A DNA stretch of 64,000 nucleotides from an uncultured Planctomycetaceae bacterium (GCA_943787265.1 CALSLT010000017.1:310001-374000), one strand, 5' to 3'. Shown: positions 16,740-26,763, counted from the stretch's first letter. Notes: generated by a model not told the origin, from the sequence alone. Translations and numbers: made by a program.

Positions 16740-17696
16740 ATGTCAGACTCCTTAGAAAGAAACTCCGCCGGCATCCCGATTCGAAATCTCGGGCGAAGCG
16801 ACATTAAGGTTTCGATACTCGGTTTTGGTGGCGGGCACTTCTGCCGCAAGCATCTGGCCGAGGCAGATTCGGTTCGGCTGGTTCACGAAGCGGTCGACTC
16901 GGGAATTTCGTTCTTCGATAACGCGTGGGAATATCACGGCGGCGAGTCGGAACGCCGGATGGGCATCGCGCTGGGAGGCGATCGCCGAGACAAAGTGACT
17001 CTGATGACGAAGGTCTGTGCTCGTGATCGGAAGACTGCCGAGGAGCAACTCGAAACCAGCCTGCAACGATTGAAGACCGACGTGATCGACGTCTGGCAGT
17101 TTCACGAAGTCATTTACGACAACGATCCCGACTGGATTTGTGCAGTCGACGGAGCACTCGCTGCGGCAGAAGTGGCTCGGAAAGCGGGCAAGGTTCGGCT
17201 GATCGGTTTTACGGGACACAAACATCCGGACATCTTCAAGAAGATGCTGAGCCAGGATTTCGAATGGGACACCGTTCAGATGCCGACCAACGTCCTGGAC
17301 GCTCACTATCGGAGTTTTCAGAAAGAGATCCTGCCGATCCTCAACGAGCGAGGCATCGGCTGCATCGGCATGAAAAGTCTCGGCGGAGAAGGGCAGCTCA
17401 TTACCGATGCCGGGCTGACCCCGTATCAATGCCGCGCGTACGCGATGTCACTTCCGATCAGCACGCTGGTTTCCGGAATTCAATCGCCGGAAAACTTGCA
17501 GCAGGATCTGGACATCGCTCGCAACTTTCAGCAGATGACTGGTGAGGAAATGACCGAGCTTCAGGACCAGGTCCGCGACAAGTCGCTCGACGGTCGGCTG
17601 GAATGGTTCAAGAGCACGCAGTTCTACGACTCAGGCTACCACCGAGATCAGCACGGCTTCCCGTCTATCGGCCACGTCAGCGGCAACATCGATTGA
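16740..17696 (+). CDS. Aldo/keto reductase, 318 aa
   Basis: NAD(P)H-dependent oxidoreductase of the AKR superfamily (TIM barrel). The tetrad is visible: Asp and Tyr in SFFDNAWEYHGGESE (about residues 57-71), Lys in VTLMTKVCARD, His in DVWQFHEVIYD. The C-terminal part has the class II-like PISTLVSGIQSPENLQQDLDIA cofactor segment. The length is normal and the protein has no signal sequence. Substrate unknown. It stands alone between the secreted protein gene and a convergent HD gene. ATG at 16740 gives MSDSLERNSAGIPIRNLGRSD; no clear Shine-Dalgarno, but the downstream sequence is family-like from residue 12 on. Confidence 0.93.
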   Translation: MSDSLERNSAGIPIRNLGRSDIKVSILGFGGGHFCRKHLAEADSVRLVHEAVDSGISFFDNAWEYHGGESERRMGIALGGDRRDKVTLMTKVCARDRKTAEEQLETSLQRLKTDVIDVWQFHEVIYDNDPDWICAVDGALAAAEVARKAGKVRLIGFTGHKHPDIFKKMLSQDFEWDTVQMPTNVLDAHYRSFQKEILPILNERGIGCIGMKSLGGEGQLITDAGLTPYQCRAYAMSLPISTLVSGIQSPENLQQDLDIARNFQQMTGEEMTELQDQVRDKSLDGRLEWFKSTQFYDSGYHRDQHGFPSIGHVSGNID

Positions 17697-17716
17697 TAAT
17701 TCATCGAGTCCGCTCG

Positions 17717-18244
17717 TTATTTGGCCAGTGCCCGTTGCCCATCCAGAATGATTTTCTGAACGCGCTGAAATAGCTCAGGGTGCCCTTCCGTAAGTACCTC
17801 AAGCTGAAGTTCTTTTTCGCTGAGGTAAATCCTTGCGAATCCTGGATCTGCATCCGCTATGTCCGAAAGATTGTCGATCAAGTCTGCCAGCTTGACGGTC
17901 TTTGCTCGTGCGTCAGCTTTTGCGGTGTGTTGACGATCAATGGCTTTGCGTTGCCGACGATTTCCGTCAGCCGGAGTCGAGGCGTTAGTCAGGTCGGAAA
18001 CCAGCTCCGCGATGTCGGCTCCAAATTCAGCCTCCAATTGTTCGAGCGTAACAGGCGTATCTTCAACAACATCGTGAAGCCACGCTGCTGCTATTGTGGC
18101 GGGATCGTCAGTTACGCTGGCAACGGTCGTCGCCACGGCTTGAGGATGCACGATGTACGGCGCGTTCGTGTACTTCCTCCGTTGGTCGATGCTTTCGTGA
18201 GCGGCTCTCGCGAATTCAGCAGCTGCCGCAATTACATCAGACAT
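17717..18244 (-). CDS. HD-domain alarmone hydrolase-like protein, 175 aa
   Basis: Stand-alone hydrolase of the RelA/SpoT HD family (MESH1/SAH type), expected to remove the 3' pyrophosphate from ppGpp. Motifs: YIVHPQAVATTVA (His ligand), AAAWLHDVVEDTPVTLEQLEAEFG (HD pair and Glu-Asp), and a late AKTVKLADLIDNLSDI (Asp/Asn ligand region). No synthetase or TGS domain. The start at 18244 has AGGAG upstream; an in-frame start at 18274 would overlap the trpG stop. It follows trpG on the same strand with a 26-base gap, so the two are probably co-transcribed. Confidence 0.88.
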   Translation of the reverse strand: MSDVIAAAAEFARAAHESIDQRRKYTNAPYIVHPQAVATTVASVTDDPATIAAAWLHDVVEDTPVTLEQLEAEFGADIAELVSDLTNASTPADGNRRQRKAIDRQHTAKADARAKTVKLADLIDNLSDIADADPGFARIYLSEKELQLEVLTEGHPELFQRVQKIILDGQRALAK

Positions 18245-18270
18245 CTCCCGCTCCTCAGCACACGACGGTT

Positions 18271-18855
18271 TCAAAACGCCAGGAAGTTTCGCAGCATCTG
18301 GATTCCCTGGTCAGCCGTGAGGTAGCTTTCCGGGTGAAACTGGACGCCGTGGACGCAGTACTTGCGATGCCTGAGACCCATGATTTCGCGGGGGTGCCCG
18401 TCCCACTCAGCCCAGGCAGTGACTTCAAGGCAGTCGGGCAGCGACTCTTCCGGAGCGATCAGGCTGTGATACCGGGTGGCCTGGCAGGGAGACTCGATGC
18501 CCGCAAAGACTCCGCGGCCGTCGTGCAGGATGGGCGAGACCTTGCCGTGCATCAGTCTTTCGTGGCGGACCACCTTCGCTCCGTAGACTTCGGCGATGCA
18601 CTGATGCCCGAGGCAGACTCCCAGGACAGGAATCTTTGGACCGAATTCTTCGATGACAGCTCGTGAAAGACCGGCTTCGTTCGGTGTGCAGGGCCCGGGA
18701 GAGACAATGATTCTTTCCGGTGACAGAGCGGCAATTTCTTCCAGAGTAATCTGGTCGTTTCTCGCCACCTGAATGTCGAGCGACGAGTCGATCTCACCCA
18801 GCCTTTGGACCAGGTTGTAGGTAAACGAGTCGTAGTTATCGAGAACAAAAATCAT
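18271..18855 (-). CDS. trpG: Anthranilate / aminodeoxychorismate synthase glutamine amidotransferase subunit
   Basis: Class I glutamine amidotransferase, 194 residues, that feeds ammonia to TrpE or PabB. It begins [17 protein letters not shown], with an oxyanion loop [11 protein letters not shown], the nucleophile C81 in [14 protein letters not shown], and H174/E176 in VQFHPES. I chose ATG 18855 over a long upstream frame that is Arg/Ser-rich and not family-like. No trpE or pabB neighbour is present; trpF lies 11 kb away. It may serve both the tryptophan and folate pathways, as in many bacteria with a single copy. Downstream is an alarmone hydrolase-like gene. Confidence 0.95.
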   Translation of the reverse strand: MIFVLDNYDSFTYNLVQRLGEIDSSLDIQVARNDQITLEEIAALSPERIIVSPGPCTPNEAGLSRAVIEEFGPKIPVLGVCLGHQCIAEVYGAKVVRHERLMHGKVSPILHDGRGVFAGIESPCQATRYHSLIAPEESLPDCLEVTAWAEWDGHPREIMGLRHRKYCVHGVQFHPESYLTADQGIQMLRNFLAF

Positions 18856-19030
18856 TGCGGGGCTCGGCGAACGTCTGCTTCGGAAAGGGCGATTCGAGGT
18901 CTGATCGGTTTGGCAATCAGACTCAGGACCACGCAGGATGACGCATTGTTCGCGCGACGGAAAGCGTGTTCGCATGGCGGCTGCGTTTCGCGGAGACGCA
19001 CCTTTCGGGGAGCCCGCTCGACGTCGGAGA

Positions 19031-19423
19031 TCAGTCGAGCTCGTAGCGGTCGACAATGTCGCGCACCGTGAAGCTGGCAGAGTAGCGCCACAGGCCGCTG
19101 GAAGTTTGTGACTCCTCAGCGATCTTTGCTACTTCGAATCGAATGCTGTTGTCGCGGCACCGGATTTCCAGAAACAGCTCCCGCCGTGTAAGCCTTTCGG
19201 AACAGACAAACTCAACACCGCTTCCGGTGACCTCACAGAGCCATCCGGAATGGACACAAAAGACTTGTGAATTACCGTCGGGACCAGCCTCCTCAGCAAT
19301 CACGATGCGAAGTGGCTGGTCACAAGTTGATTGAGATGTCTGATCGTCAGCCGAAAGGTTTCTGAGTCGGTCATTACTCGGGTCGGGATTCCGCTTCTGC
19401 CGATGCCGATCGAATAAAGACAT
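19031..19423 (-). CDS. Hypothetical protein, possibly PilZ-like, about 130 aa
   Basis: Not firmly recognised. The sequence from about residue 35 on ([20 protein letters not shown]-like block, [39 protein letters not shown]) looks like a short beta-barrel domain and loosely recalls PilZ domains, but the RxxxR signature is not clear. No signal peptide. The start is uncertain (ATG 19423 or 19456). It ends 175 bases before the trpG start, on the same strand. Confidence 0.4.
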   Translation of the reverse strand: MSLFDRHRQKRNPDPSNDRLRNLSADDQTSQSTCDQPLRIVIAEEAGPDGNSQVFCVHSGWLCEVTGSGVEFVCSERLTRRELFLEIRCRDNSIRFEVAKIAEESQTSSGLWRYSASFTVRDIVDRYELD

Positions 19424-19456
19424 CGAACGGCCCAAACACTTTGACGAAACACGCAA

Positions 19457-19834
19457 TGAATACAGATCGACAAATCAAACTCTGCCGATCGGATAGAGGT
19501 TAGAGAAAGCTGGCGTGTTTCTGATCAGACATTTGGTAACGAATGGCGGAGTTACGTCGAACCGCAGCGAGTTCACCGGTGGTATCGATTAGGCCTGGAT
19601 ATACCGGTTCTGCGCTTGGTCGAGGAAACGCGGCGCGGTGACATCTGTCCGTGCAAATTGGACTGAACATGCAACGCGTCGAGAATCCAGACTTCGCATG
19701 TGGGTTGCCGCAGCCTCGTATCGGAGAGTTTACGAAGACGGTTGCAAGCCGCCGCAACATCGCACAACCATGAGCGTTCGATGAGAAACTGAACGCAGTG
19801 TCTTTACAGAATGCTCGCTGCGGATTTGTTGCAG
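19457..19834. other. Intergenic region, no confident gene
   Basis: A 112-codon frame on the minus strand (19500-19838) covers most of it but has Cys/Arg/Pro-rich content, no ribosome site and no family features, so I do not call it. Nothing else is visible. Confidence 0.5.
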
Positions 19835-21979
19835 TCACTTGCTCTCAAATGACTCGACGATGGCGGAAACCCGACCAAGATCGAGGTCTGTTCCCGTGGC
19901 CGGAAATTTGGACGGAGCCAGCCACCACTCTTCGGTGAATGATCCAACCTGTCCAGGCTCGAGCCGCTCCCGCGGGCCGATCGGTTCCAGTTCGACGCGC
20001 GCACCTTCTGGATACCAGACAGAAATCGTCAGGCCCGCGGCTTCGTTGTAAACGCGATCGGGGTACGTCTTGAACTTCTTAACGAACAGCAGGTCGTTCT
20101 TCATGGCGTAGGCCATCCAACCAGCGTACGAATCGAATCCGAGTTTTGGCCGACGCGGTGCCGCAAGAATCTCCAGGAAGCCGTCGCGGATGCGGATGTT
20201 CGGATCGACGGGTCGAGCGTTAATCAACGCACCCTCTTCGTACATCACATACTTGTTCGGAAATCGGCTTTGTCCGGCCAGAGGAATTACGCAAATGCCT
20301 TCGCCCTGTGCGAACGTGCGACTCCAATGGCACCATTCTTTGGTTTCGTCTGAGACGTTCATGATCGTTTGCGTGCAGCTCAAATGGCTGGTCTTTGCGT
20401 CGAGTTCGAAGTCTCGGACAAGCTGGACGCCGGTCGCTTCGTCATGCTGACTGGTCAGTCGAGCGGACCGAGGCCCCGTGATTTCGCCAGTCCACTCACC
20501 TGACCACAATTTTGATCGTCGAGGAATGACGAGCTCGGGGCCGATGTCGAATCGTCCGGCCGAGGACTGACCGGGCTTGCCGGATTTCCAGTTTGCTTCC
20601 TTCTCGTCGAGATAAAGGGAGTTCTTCCCGTTCAAAGAATATTCCAGGACGCGCCCGCCAGCCTGCGGACAAAGGACGACCTTGGTGTTTTTATTCGTCA
20701 GCTCAATCGCCTTGTCATAGTTCAAGTAACGAACGACTTTTGCCGAGTCAGATTCCGCTCCCTTGATCGCGGTGATGGCCGCCTCCTGAAACGCATCTCG
20801 AACATCCGAAGCGTCCGCGTTGCCGAAATTCGTTCGCTGAATCATCAACAGGAATACGACACCCCGTTGCGGGTCCATCCAGACTTGAGTTCCGAACGCT
20901 CCGCCATGTCCGCAGGTTCCAGGATTCAGCAGCCGGGATACTCCCTGAGGATCCCGCACGACGCACCAGCCGAGTCCCCAGCCGTTGCCTGGCGTAAAGC
21001 CTGTGACGACGTCGCCTGAGTGGATGCTCGTCATCAGGTCGATCGTTTTTTTTGAGATGATCTTCCGACCGTCGATTGTGCCACCGTTCAGAATCATTTG
21101 GTAGAAGCGAACGATGTCGGCCGCGGTCGAGAACAGGCCGCCTGAAGGATTCGGCGTCCGCCGGACGGTCGGATCAAGCACGACGGATCGATGAGTCGAT
21201 GGCACAACTCCGTCGCCGTCTTTGTCTGGCGAATACGTTGTTGCTAATCGGCCTGCGTGGTCTTTCGAGAGAACAAACGTCGTGTCGCGCATTCCCAGCC
21301 GTTTGAAAATACGAGCATGCAGGAAGTCGGCATACGACTCGCCACTGATGACTTCGATGATCCTTGCGGCGACGTTCAACCCGCTGCTGTATTTCCACTG
21401 CGAACCCGGCTCGAACGCCAACGGTGTTTCACCGATGCCATCAACAATTTCTTCCAGTGTCTTCGTTTGAAAATCACTCGAAGGCGGGCGAGATAAACCG
21501 GCCGTATGAGTCAGCACGTCTCGAATGGTGACTGCTGGAGCTGGTCGGCCGTCCTTAAATTTTTGCCCTTTGAACGCCGGAATGAACTTTTCGATCGGAT
21601 CATCGATCGACAGCTTCCCTTCGTCGTGCAGGAGCATCAGCCCCGTGGCCGTAATCGGCTTGGTCATCGACGCAATTCGAAAGATCGAATCGGTCGTCAT
21701 CGTGCGGCCGCTTTCAATGTCGGACTTTCCGACAGCACTCAGATGAACGGTTCGCCCCTCCGTCGCAACAGCCGTAACCGCACCGGCAATCTGGTGTTGA
21801 GCGACGAACCCTTCCATCCGAGTATCGATGATGGCAAGGCGGGACTTGTCGAACGTAACTTCGCCCGCGACTACGACCGGCACACCGATTGAAGCAACCG
21901 TGGCCAGCGCAACGACGATTCTGGTCACGTCCGGAATTGATAATCGCTTCGAATTGTTGTCGATCCATAAGTTGGTCAT
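19835..21979 (-). CDS. Serine beta-lactamase-like hydrolase fused to a C-terminal sugar-lyase-like domain, 714 aa
   Basis: The N-terminal half is a class C beta-lactamase/penicillin-binding-like esterase: RIASMTKPITATGLMLLHDEGKL carries the SxxK nucleophile, followed by VLTHTAGLSRPP and a GHGGAFGTQVW (HGG-type KTG equivalent), ending about residue 400. The C-terminal 300 residues (AIELTNKNTKVVLCPQAGGRVLEYSLNG, EWCHWSRTF, NDLLFVKKFKTYPDRVY, SFTEEWWL) look like a DUF4380-type beta-sandwich. There is an N-terminal membrane or signal segment (RIVVALATVASIGVPVVVAGEV). Exported hydrolase; substrate unknown. I start at ATG 21979; the 16 extra upstream codons lack support. The fusion is uncommon. Confidence 0.85.
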   Translation of the reverse strand: MTNLWIDNNSKRLSIPDVTRIVVALATVASIGVPVVVAGEVTFDKSRLAIIDTRMEGFVAQHQIAGAVTAVATEGRTVHLSAVGKSDIESGRTMTTDSIFRIASMTKPITATGLMLLHDEGKLSIDDPIEKFIPAFKGQKFKDGRPAPAVTIRDVLTHTAGLSRPPSSDFQTKTLEEIVDGIGETPLAFEPGSQWKYSSGLNVAARIIEVISGESYADFLHARIFKRLGMRDTTFVLSKDHAGRLATTYSPDKDGDGVVPSTHRSVVLDPTVRRTPNPSGGLFSTAADIVRFYQMILNGGTIDGRKIISKKTIDLMTSIHSGDVVTGFTPGNGWGLGWCVVRDPQGVSRLLNPGTCGHGGAFGTQVWMDPQRGVVFLLMIQRTNFGNADASDVRDAFQEAAITAIKGAESDSAKVVRYLNYDKAIELTNKNTKVVLCPQAGGRVLEYSLNGKNSLYLDEKEANWKSGKPGQSSAGRFDIGPELVIPRRSKLWSGEWTGEITGPRSARLTSQHDEATGVQLVRDFELDAKTSHLSCTQTIMNVSDETKEWCHWSRTFAQGEGICVIPLAGQSRFPNKYVMYEEGALINARPVDPNIRIRDGFLEILAAPRRPKLGFDSYAGWMAYAMKNDLLFVKKFKTYPDRVYNEAAGLTISVWYPEGARVELEPIGPRERLEPGQVGSFTEEWWLAPSKFPATGTDLDLGRVSAIVESFESK

Positions 21980-22027
21980 GCGGTTTCTCTCTAAATTTGG
22001 GCAGTCCCAATTGCGAATTGCTGCCAC

Positions 22028-22525
22028 CTCTCACTCGCTGTCGAGAGGTCGCGGTTTCAGTCGCTGATGAATGGGCATTTTAGGAATAGTCCTGGATTAA
22101 CTTCCCGATTTCCAACCTCGGCATTCCCGTACAGGTGGGAAATCAGAATACCACGGTGGACTGGCTTCCCGGCGACGCATTCCCGTGCCCAGGCGTCTGC
22201 GCGGGAATTACGAAAATTGTCGCTCCCACTGAATCTGGGAAGTTATTTCGATCTTCAGAATCTTCGGCCGTCAGGATCGCCAGTCACACGCGTCATTGCG
22301 TGAGTCCTTGTTGGGTTGCGGCCTGCCACTTTGGGATCAGTTACGTAGAGTTTGTGTCGCCGCACAGCCGTAAGGATGATTCCGAATCAATGTGAAGATG
22401 CATGCGACATTACCAATCGTCGGTTCGTGCTCTCGACGATTGACCTGTAAGCAATCTGCTGTGATCCTGACGGTCCACCTCGAATGACGATAAAGGTTGT
22501 GGCAACGTTGAGCCTGGAGAATTTG
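22028..22525. other. Intergenic region between divergent genes, with degenerate REP-like palindromes
   Basis: About 500 bases holding the promoters of two divergent genes. Around 22122-22215 there are worn copies of the palindrome seen at 6836-6907 (GCATTCCCGT, GGCGTCTGCGCGGGAATTACG). No gene is visible. Confidence 0.5.
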
Positions 22526-25500
22526 ATGAAGAGCTGCACTACCTTCGTGACGTATCTGTGTGTCGCCGCTTTTGCTGTTGTTCCAGTTGCTGCTCAGAAT
22601 GACTTTGGAGACATTGGCAAAGAGCTGCCGGTCGTTACGGCGAAGAGTCCTGCTGACTCGCAGGCGATGCTGGAAGTGGCGGAGGGGTTTCGGATGGAGT
22701 TGGTGGCTGCGGAGCCGCTGGTTCACGACCCCGTTGCCGTTGCGTTCGATGAGAATGGGCTGATGTATGTGGTGGAGCTTCCGCCGTACAACTCGTACGT
22801 CGTCGATGGCTTTGCGACGAAAGGTTCGATTCGCGTTCTGGAAGACACGGACGACGACGGCGTTTATGACAAGAGCGTGGTGTTTGCGTCGGGGCTGTCT
22901 TACCCCACGGCGATTGCTTGCTGGGATGGTGGTGTGTTTGTCGGGGACGCTCCCGATTTGCTTTACCTGAGAGACACTACAGGCGATGGCAAAGCCGATC
23001 AGCGAACTGTCGTCTTTACCGGATTCGGCAAAGACAAGGCGGGTGAGGCTCATCTCAATTCGATTCGCTGGGGGCTTGATCAACGGTTTCAGTTGTCGAC
23101 AAATCTCAGCGGCGGCAACGTGAAGGCGGTTGAGCAGGCGCCGAAGGAATCAACGCCGGTTTCCGTGCGTGGTCGCGGATTTATTTTTGATCCTCGGAGT
23201 CTGGGGAAGTTCGAGCTGACCAGCGGCGGCGGTCAGCATGGACTCAGCATGGATAACTGGGGCCGCAAGTTTGTCTGCTCGAACAGCGTGCCAGCTCAAA
23301 CGCTGATGTACGACGACCGGTACGTGGCGAGGAATCCGCATGTTGAAGCTCCGGCGGCGGCGGTCGACATCGCGCCTGACGGCAAGTACACAAAACTCTT
23401 TCGCATCAGTCCGGGTGAACCGTGGCGGATCCTGCGGACTCGGCTTCGCAAAGAAGGAAAGTTCCGCGGCTCGGACGAAGGCGGGACTCCGTTCGGCTTT
23501 TTTACCGGCGCGACGGGCATCACGATCTACCGCGGCGATGCCTGGCCGAAGGACTATCGTGGCAATCTGATCGTCGGTGATGTCGCCAACAATCTCATTT
23601 ATCGCGCGCGGCTTGAATCAAAGGGTCTGGAACTTGTCGCTCACCGTGCGGACAAAAAAAACGAGTTCGTCGCGTCGAGGGACATGTCCTTCCGGCCGGT
23701 GCAGTTTGAAAACGCTCCGGATGGTTCGCTCTACGTCCTGGACATGTATCGGCAGTTGATCGAGGGGGCGGCGTTTCTGCCCCCGGAATTCTTCAAGCAC
23801 ATTGACCCCGTCGCCGGCCACAAACTCGGTCGCATTTACCGGATCGTGCCGAAAGATTTCAAACGACGACCGCGACCTCAGCTTGGCGAGGCACGAACAT
23901 CCGAGTTGGTCGCACTGCTGGATCATCCGAACGGGTGGCATCGCGACACGGCGTCTCGCTTGTTGAAGCAAAGTGCCGACGTCGCCGCGACACCGTTGTT
24001 GAAGAAACTTGTACGTGACGGGAAATCCCCGGAAGGTCGGATGACGGCCTTGTGCACGCTGGCCGCTCGTCAGTCGCTGGACGATGACACGCTACTGGTC
24101 GGCCTCTCGGATGCTGATCCAAATGTGCGAACGATTGCGGCGAAAGTCGCTGTCGATTTCGTGAGCAAGTTCGCCGATCGATTTCCGGCGTCGCGCGAAC
24201 GTCTCTTTCATCTGGCGAATGATGAAGACATTCGAGTTCGCTATCAGGTAGCGTTTTCACTGGGAGAACTCGACGGGCCGTTGCAGGCGGAGACGATCGC
24301 CGGACTGGCGGTGAAGGACGGGGCGGACCGCTGGATGAGACTGGCTCTGCTCAGCTCAACACTCAACACCGCGGGTGATGTGTTCCGTCGCCTGGCCGTT
24401 AACGACGACGCACGTGGGAAGTCTCATGTGAAAGAGTTTCTGACGACGCTTGCTCAGCAGATTGGTCGAGCGGGTCAGCCACGACAAACTGCATCGGTGC
24501 TAAAATCGCTCGACCAGTTTTCGAAGTCTGATGCCGCGCTGAAGTCAGCCATTGTTAAAGCGACCGTTGAGAAACTGACCGGCAAACAGCGCGAGCAGTT
24601 TCTGTCGGCAGCAGATGGTGATGCCGCGGCAGTTCTGCAGCAGTTGCTGGCGGGTGCTCGGCAACGTGCCACAACTTCGAAGCTCTCGACCGAGGATCGC
24701 GTGGCCGCGATTCGAGACCTGCAACTGGCGGCGTGGGATGATAGCTCTCAGGTCTGGGAAGAGTTGTTGGCTCTTCAGCAACCGCCTGCAATTCGCAGCG
24801 CAGTGCTTGCCACGCTCGGAGGTTTCGATTCCCCGGCAGCGGCAAGTTTGATTCTCGAACACTGGTCTGGATTCAGCCCGGCGCTGCGTCGACAGGCTGC
24901 TGAGGTTTTGTTGTCTCGTGGAGAATGGGTGGGCCAGCTTCTGGACGCTGTCGAAGAAAAAACGATCAATCAGGCTGATCTCGGTCCGGCGAGAATCGCA
25001 CTGCTCAAACAGCACCCGGATGACGGAATCCGCAAGCGTGTCACATCCGTCTTTGCCGGCTCGGGATTGCAGCGTCGAAAAGCGGTTGTGGATGCTTACC
25101 AGCCTGCGTTGAAGCTCGCTGGAAACGTAGATCGAGGTCGACAGGTCTTTCGGAAAAACTGCACGGCGTGTCACAAGCTGGAGGGCGAAGGAAAGGTGAT
25201 TGGTGCAGACCTGAAGGGGATTCGGCAGCGAGGTCTGGCTTCGATCATGTTGAACGTGCTTGACCCGAATCGCGAAGTGAAGCCGAAGTTCGTCAGCTAC
25301 GTTCTACTGACGGAAAGCGGTCGTGTTTACACGGGGATGATCCTTTCGGAAAACGCCAACAGTGTGACCATTCAGCAGCCCGACGGGAAAACTGTCACCG
25401 TTCAACGAAACGAGATCGAGACTCTTCGCAGCACGGCTCTGTCGTTCATGCCGGAAGGTCTTGAGAAAGAGATCGACCAGCAGGCAATGGCCGACCTGTT

Positions 25501-25528
25501 GGAATACCTCAATACAGTTACTGAATAA
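22526..25528 (+). CDS. PVC-type membrane-bound dehydrogenase with HEAT repeats and cytochrome c, 1000 aa
   Basis: Exported redox protein typical of Planctomycetes and Verrucomicrobia. Parts in order: signal peptide (CTTFVTYLCVAAFAVVPVAAQ), a beta-propeller sugar/sorbosone dehydrogenase-like domain (GFRMELVAAEPLVHDPVAVAFDENGLMYVVE; DNWGRKFVCSNSVP; FRPVQFENAPDGSLYVLDMYRQ), alpha-helical HEAT-like repeats (about 450-830), and a C-terminal cytochrome c domain with CTACHKLEG (codons at about 25160-25174) and the late FMPEGLEKEIDQQAMADLLEYL heme-distal helix. Start ATG at 22526 has GGAG 6 bases upstream. Likely oxidises an unknown sugar or alcohol in the periplasm. The M20 peptidase gene follows after 37 bases. 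Confidence 0.93.
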   Translation: MKSCTTFVTYLCVAAFAVVPVAAQNDFGDIGKELPVVTAKSPADSQAMLEVAEGFRMELVAAEPLVHDPVAVAFDENGLMYVVELPPYNSYVVDGFATKGSIRVLEDTDDDGVYDKSVVFASGLSYPTAIACWDGGVFVGDAPDLLYLRDTTGDGKADQRTVVFTGFGKDKAGEAHLNSIRWGLDQRFQLSTNLSGGNVKAVEQAPKESTPVSVRGRGFIFDPRSLGKFELTSGGGQHGLSMDNWGRKFVCSNSVPAQTLMYDDRYVARNPHVEAPAAAVDIAPDGKYTKLFRISPGEPWRILRTRLRKEGKFRGSDEGGTPFGFFTGATGITIYRGDAWPKDYRGNLIVGDVANNLIYRARLESKGLELVAHRADKKNEFVASRDMSFRPVQFENAPDGSLYVLDMYRQLIEGAAFLPPEFFKHIDPVAGHKLGRIYRIVPKDFKRRPRPQLGEARTSELVALLDHPNGWHRDTASRLLKQSADVAATPLLKKLVRDGKSPEGRMTALCTLAARQSLDDDTLLVGLSDADPNVRTIAAKVAVDFVSKFADRFPASRERLFHLANDEDIRVRYQVAFSLGELDGPLQAETIAGLAVKDGADRWMRLALLSSTLNTAGDVFRRLAVNDDARGKSHVKEFLTTLAQQIGRAGQPRQTASVLKSLDQFSKSDAALKSAIVKATVEKLTGKQREQFLSAADGDAAAVLQQLLAGARQRATTSKLSTEDRVAAIRDLQLAAWDDSSQVWEELLALQQPPAIRSAVLATLGGFDSPAAASLILEHWSGFSPALRRQAAEVLLSRGEWVGQLLDAVEEKTINQADLGPARIALLKQHPDDGIRKRVTSVFAGSGLQRRKAVVDAYQPALKLAGNVDRGRQVFRKNCTACHKLEGEGKVIGADLKGIRQRGLASIMLNVLDPNREVKPKFVSYVLLTESGRVYTGMILSENANSVTIQQPDGKTVTVQRNEIETLRSTALSFMPEGLEKEIDQQAMADLLEYLNTVTE

Positions 25529-25565
25529 CTCAGCGAGTTGGGCACATTTACAGAAGGCATGCATT

Positions 25566-26693
25566 GTGAACGTCGTTGATTACGCCAGTGAGTTAATCCG
25601 ATTTGGATCGGTTTCAACCCTCAGTAACGGTCCAGTGACTGACTACGCAGAGGGTGTTCTACGCGACCTCGGCTGTGAAACGGAACGCATTGAATACATG
25701 GACGATGGCGTTCTGAAGGCGAATGTCGTCGGTCGATTCGGTGATGCCGGTCCCGGCGGGCTCGCATACTTTGGGCATACGGATGTCGTACCAGTTGATG
25801 ACTGGTCGATCGCCGAGCATGGTCCGTTCGAGCCGGTCGTCCGTGGCGGTCGGCTTTACGGTCGAGGCAGTACGGACATGAAAGGGTCGATCGCCTGCAT
25901 GTTTGCGGCTTTGCGGTCGCTCAAGGATCAAAGCTTTAAACATCCCGTTTACATCTCGTGTTCGTCCGACGAGGAACTTGATCATCGTGGAGCCATTGAA
26001 ATCACCAAACGGTCGCAACTGTATCGAGAGCTGATTGACGGCGGTGCGTGCGGGATTGTCGGTGAGCCAACCAGTCTGGACGTTGTGTACGCTCACAAAG
26101 GCGGAGTTCAGTTGGTGATTACGTCGCACGGAAAGGCGGCACATTCCAGCACGCGGGAAGGCGTGAACGCCAACCTGGCGATGATCCCGTTTCTGCAGGA
26201 ACTGAAATCGATCTACGAGAACACGGAGTCAGATTCGTCGCTGATGGATGATGAGTTCGATCCGCCGACGGTCTGCATGAATATCGGAATCAACGATCAC
26301 ACAAAAGCCGTCAACATCACGGCACCACAAAGTGTCTGCACGGCTTGCTTCAGGCCGATGCCGGATACCGATGTGGATTCGATCGTCGCCAGAGTTCGAG
26401 ACGCCGCGAACGCTCACGGCGTCGAGTTCTGGCTGAAGGGGCAGAACCCACCGTTCCGTCGCGATCCAGGTAGCGACTATGTAAAGCAAAGCGTCGAGCT
26501 GACTGACGGCCGCCCGGTAAGAACGGTGGCTTACGGATCGGAAGCCGGCAACCTGGACGAGATCAACAATCTCATCGTACTCGGACCTGGGAACATCGAT
26601 CAGGCACACAAGAGCGACGAATGGATCGCGCTCGAGCAACTCGGAAAAGGCCAGAACGTCTATGCAAACATGATCCGCCAGTTCTGCCTATAA
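25566..26693 (+). CDS. M20-family metallopeptidase (ArgE/DapE type), 375 aa
   Basis: Di-zinc amidohydrolase of the acetylornithine/succinyl-diaminopimelate deacylase group. Metal ligands: H71 in YFGHTDVVP, D104 in GRGSTDMKGS, Glu pair in CSSDEELDHRG (about E136-E137), and a C-terminal GPGNIDQAHKSDEW His. The middle dimerisation domain begins at HGKAAHSSTREGVNANL. The GTG at 25566 has AGAAGG 8 bases upstream and starts the family-like sequence; the longer frame runs back into the previous gene. Substrate not decided; the YGSEAGNLDE block is of the broad ArgE/DapE kind. It may be co-transcribed with the dehydrogenase gene. Confidence 0.92.
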   Translation: MNVVDYASELIRFGSVSTLSNGPVTDYAEGVLRDLGCETERIEYMDDGVLKANVVGRFGDAGPGGLAYFGHTDVVPVDDWSIAEHGPFEPVVRGGRLYGRGSTDMKGSIACMFAALRSLKDQSFKHPVYISCSSDEELDHRGAIEITKRSQLYRELIDGGACGIVGEPTSLDVVYAHKGGVQLVITSHGKAAHSSTREGVNANLAMIPFLQELKSIYENTESDSSLMDDEFDPPTVCMNIGINDHTKAVNITAPQSVCTACFRPMPDTDVDSIVARVRDAANAHGVEFWLKGQNPPFRRDPGSDYVKQSVELTDGRPVRTVAYGSEAGNLDEINNLIVLGPGNIDQAHKSDEWIALEQLGKGQNVYANMIRQFCL

Positions 26694-26763
26694 AGACGAA
26701 CGGTTGGTGATACAGAGTTGCCGACGCGACGTGCTCGATGAGGAAGCTTTGCCGTGAAGCTTC

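Noticed and set aside
19500-19838. 112-codon minus-strand frame
   Set aside because: No ribosome site, odd Cys/Arg/Pro composition, and no family; kept only as a gap note.
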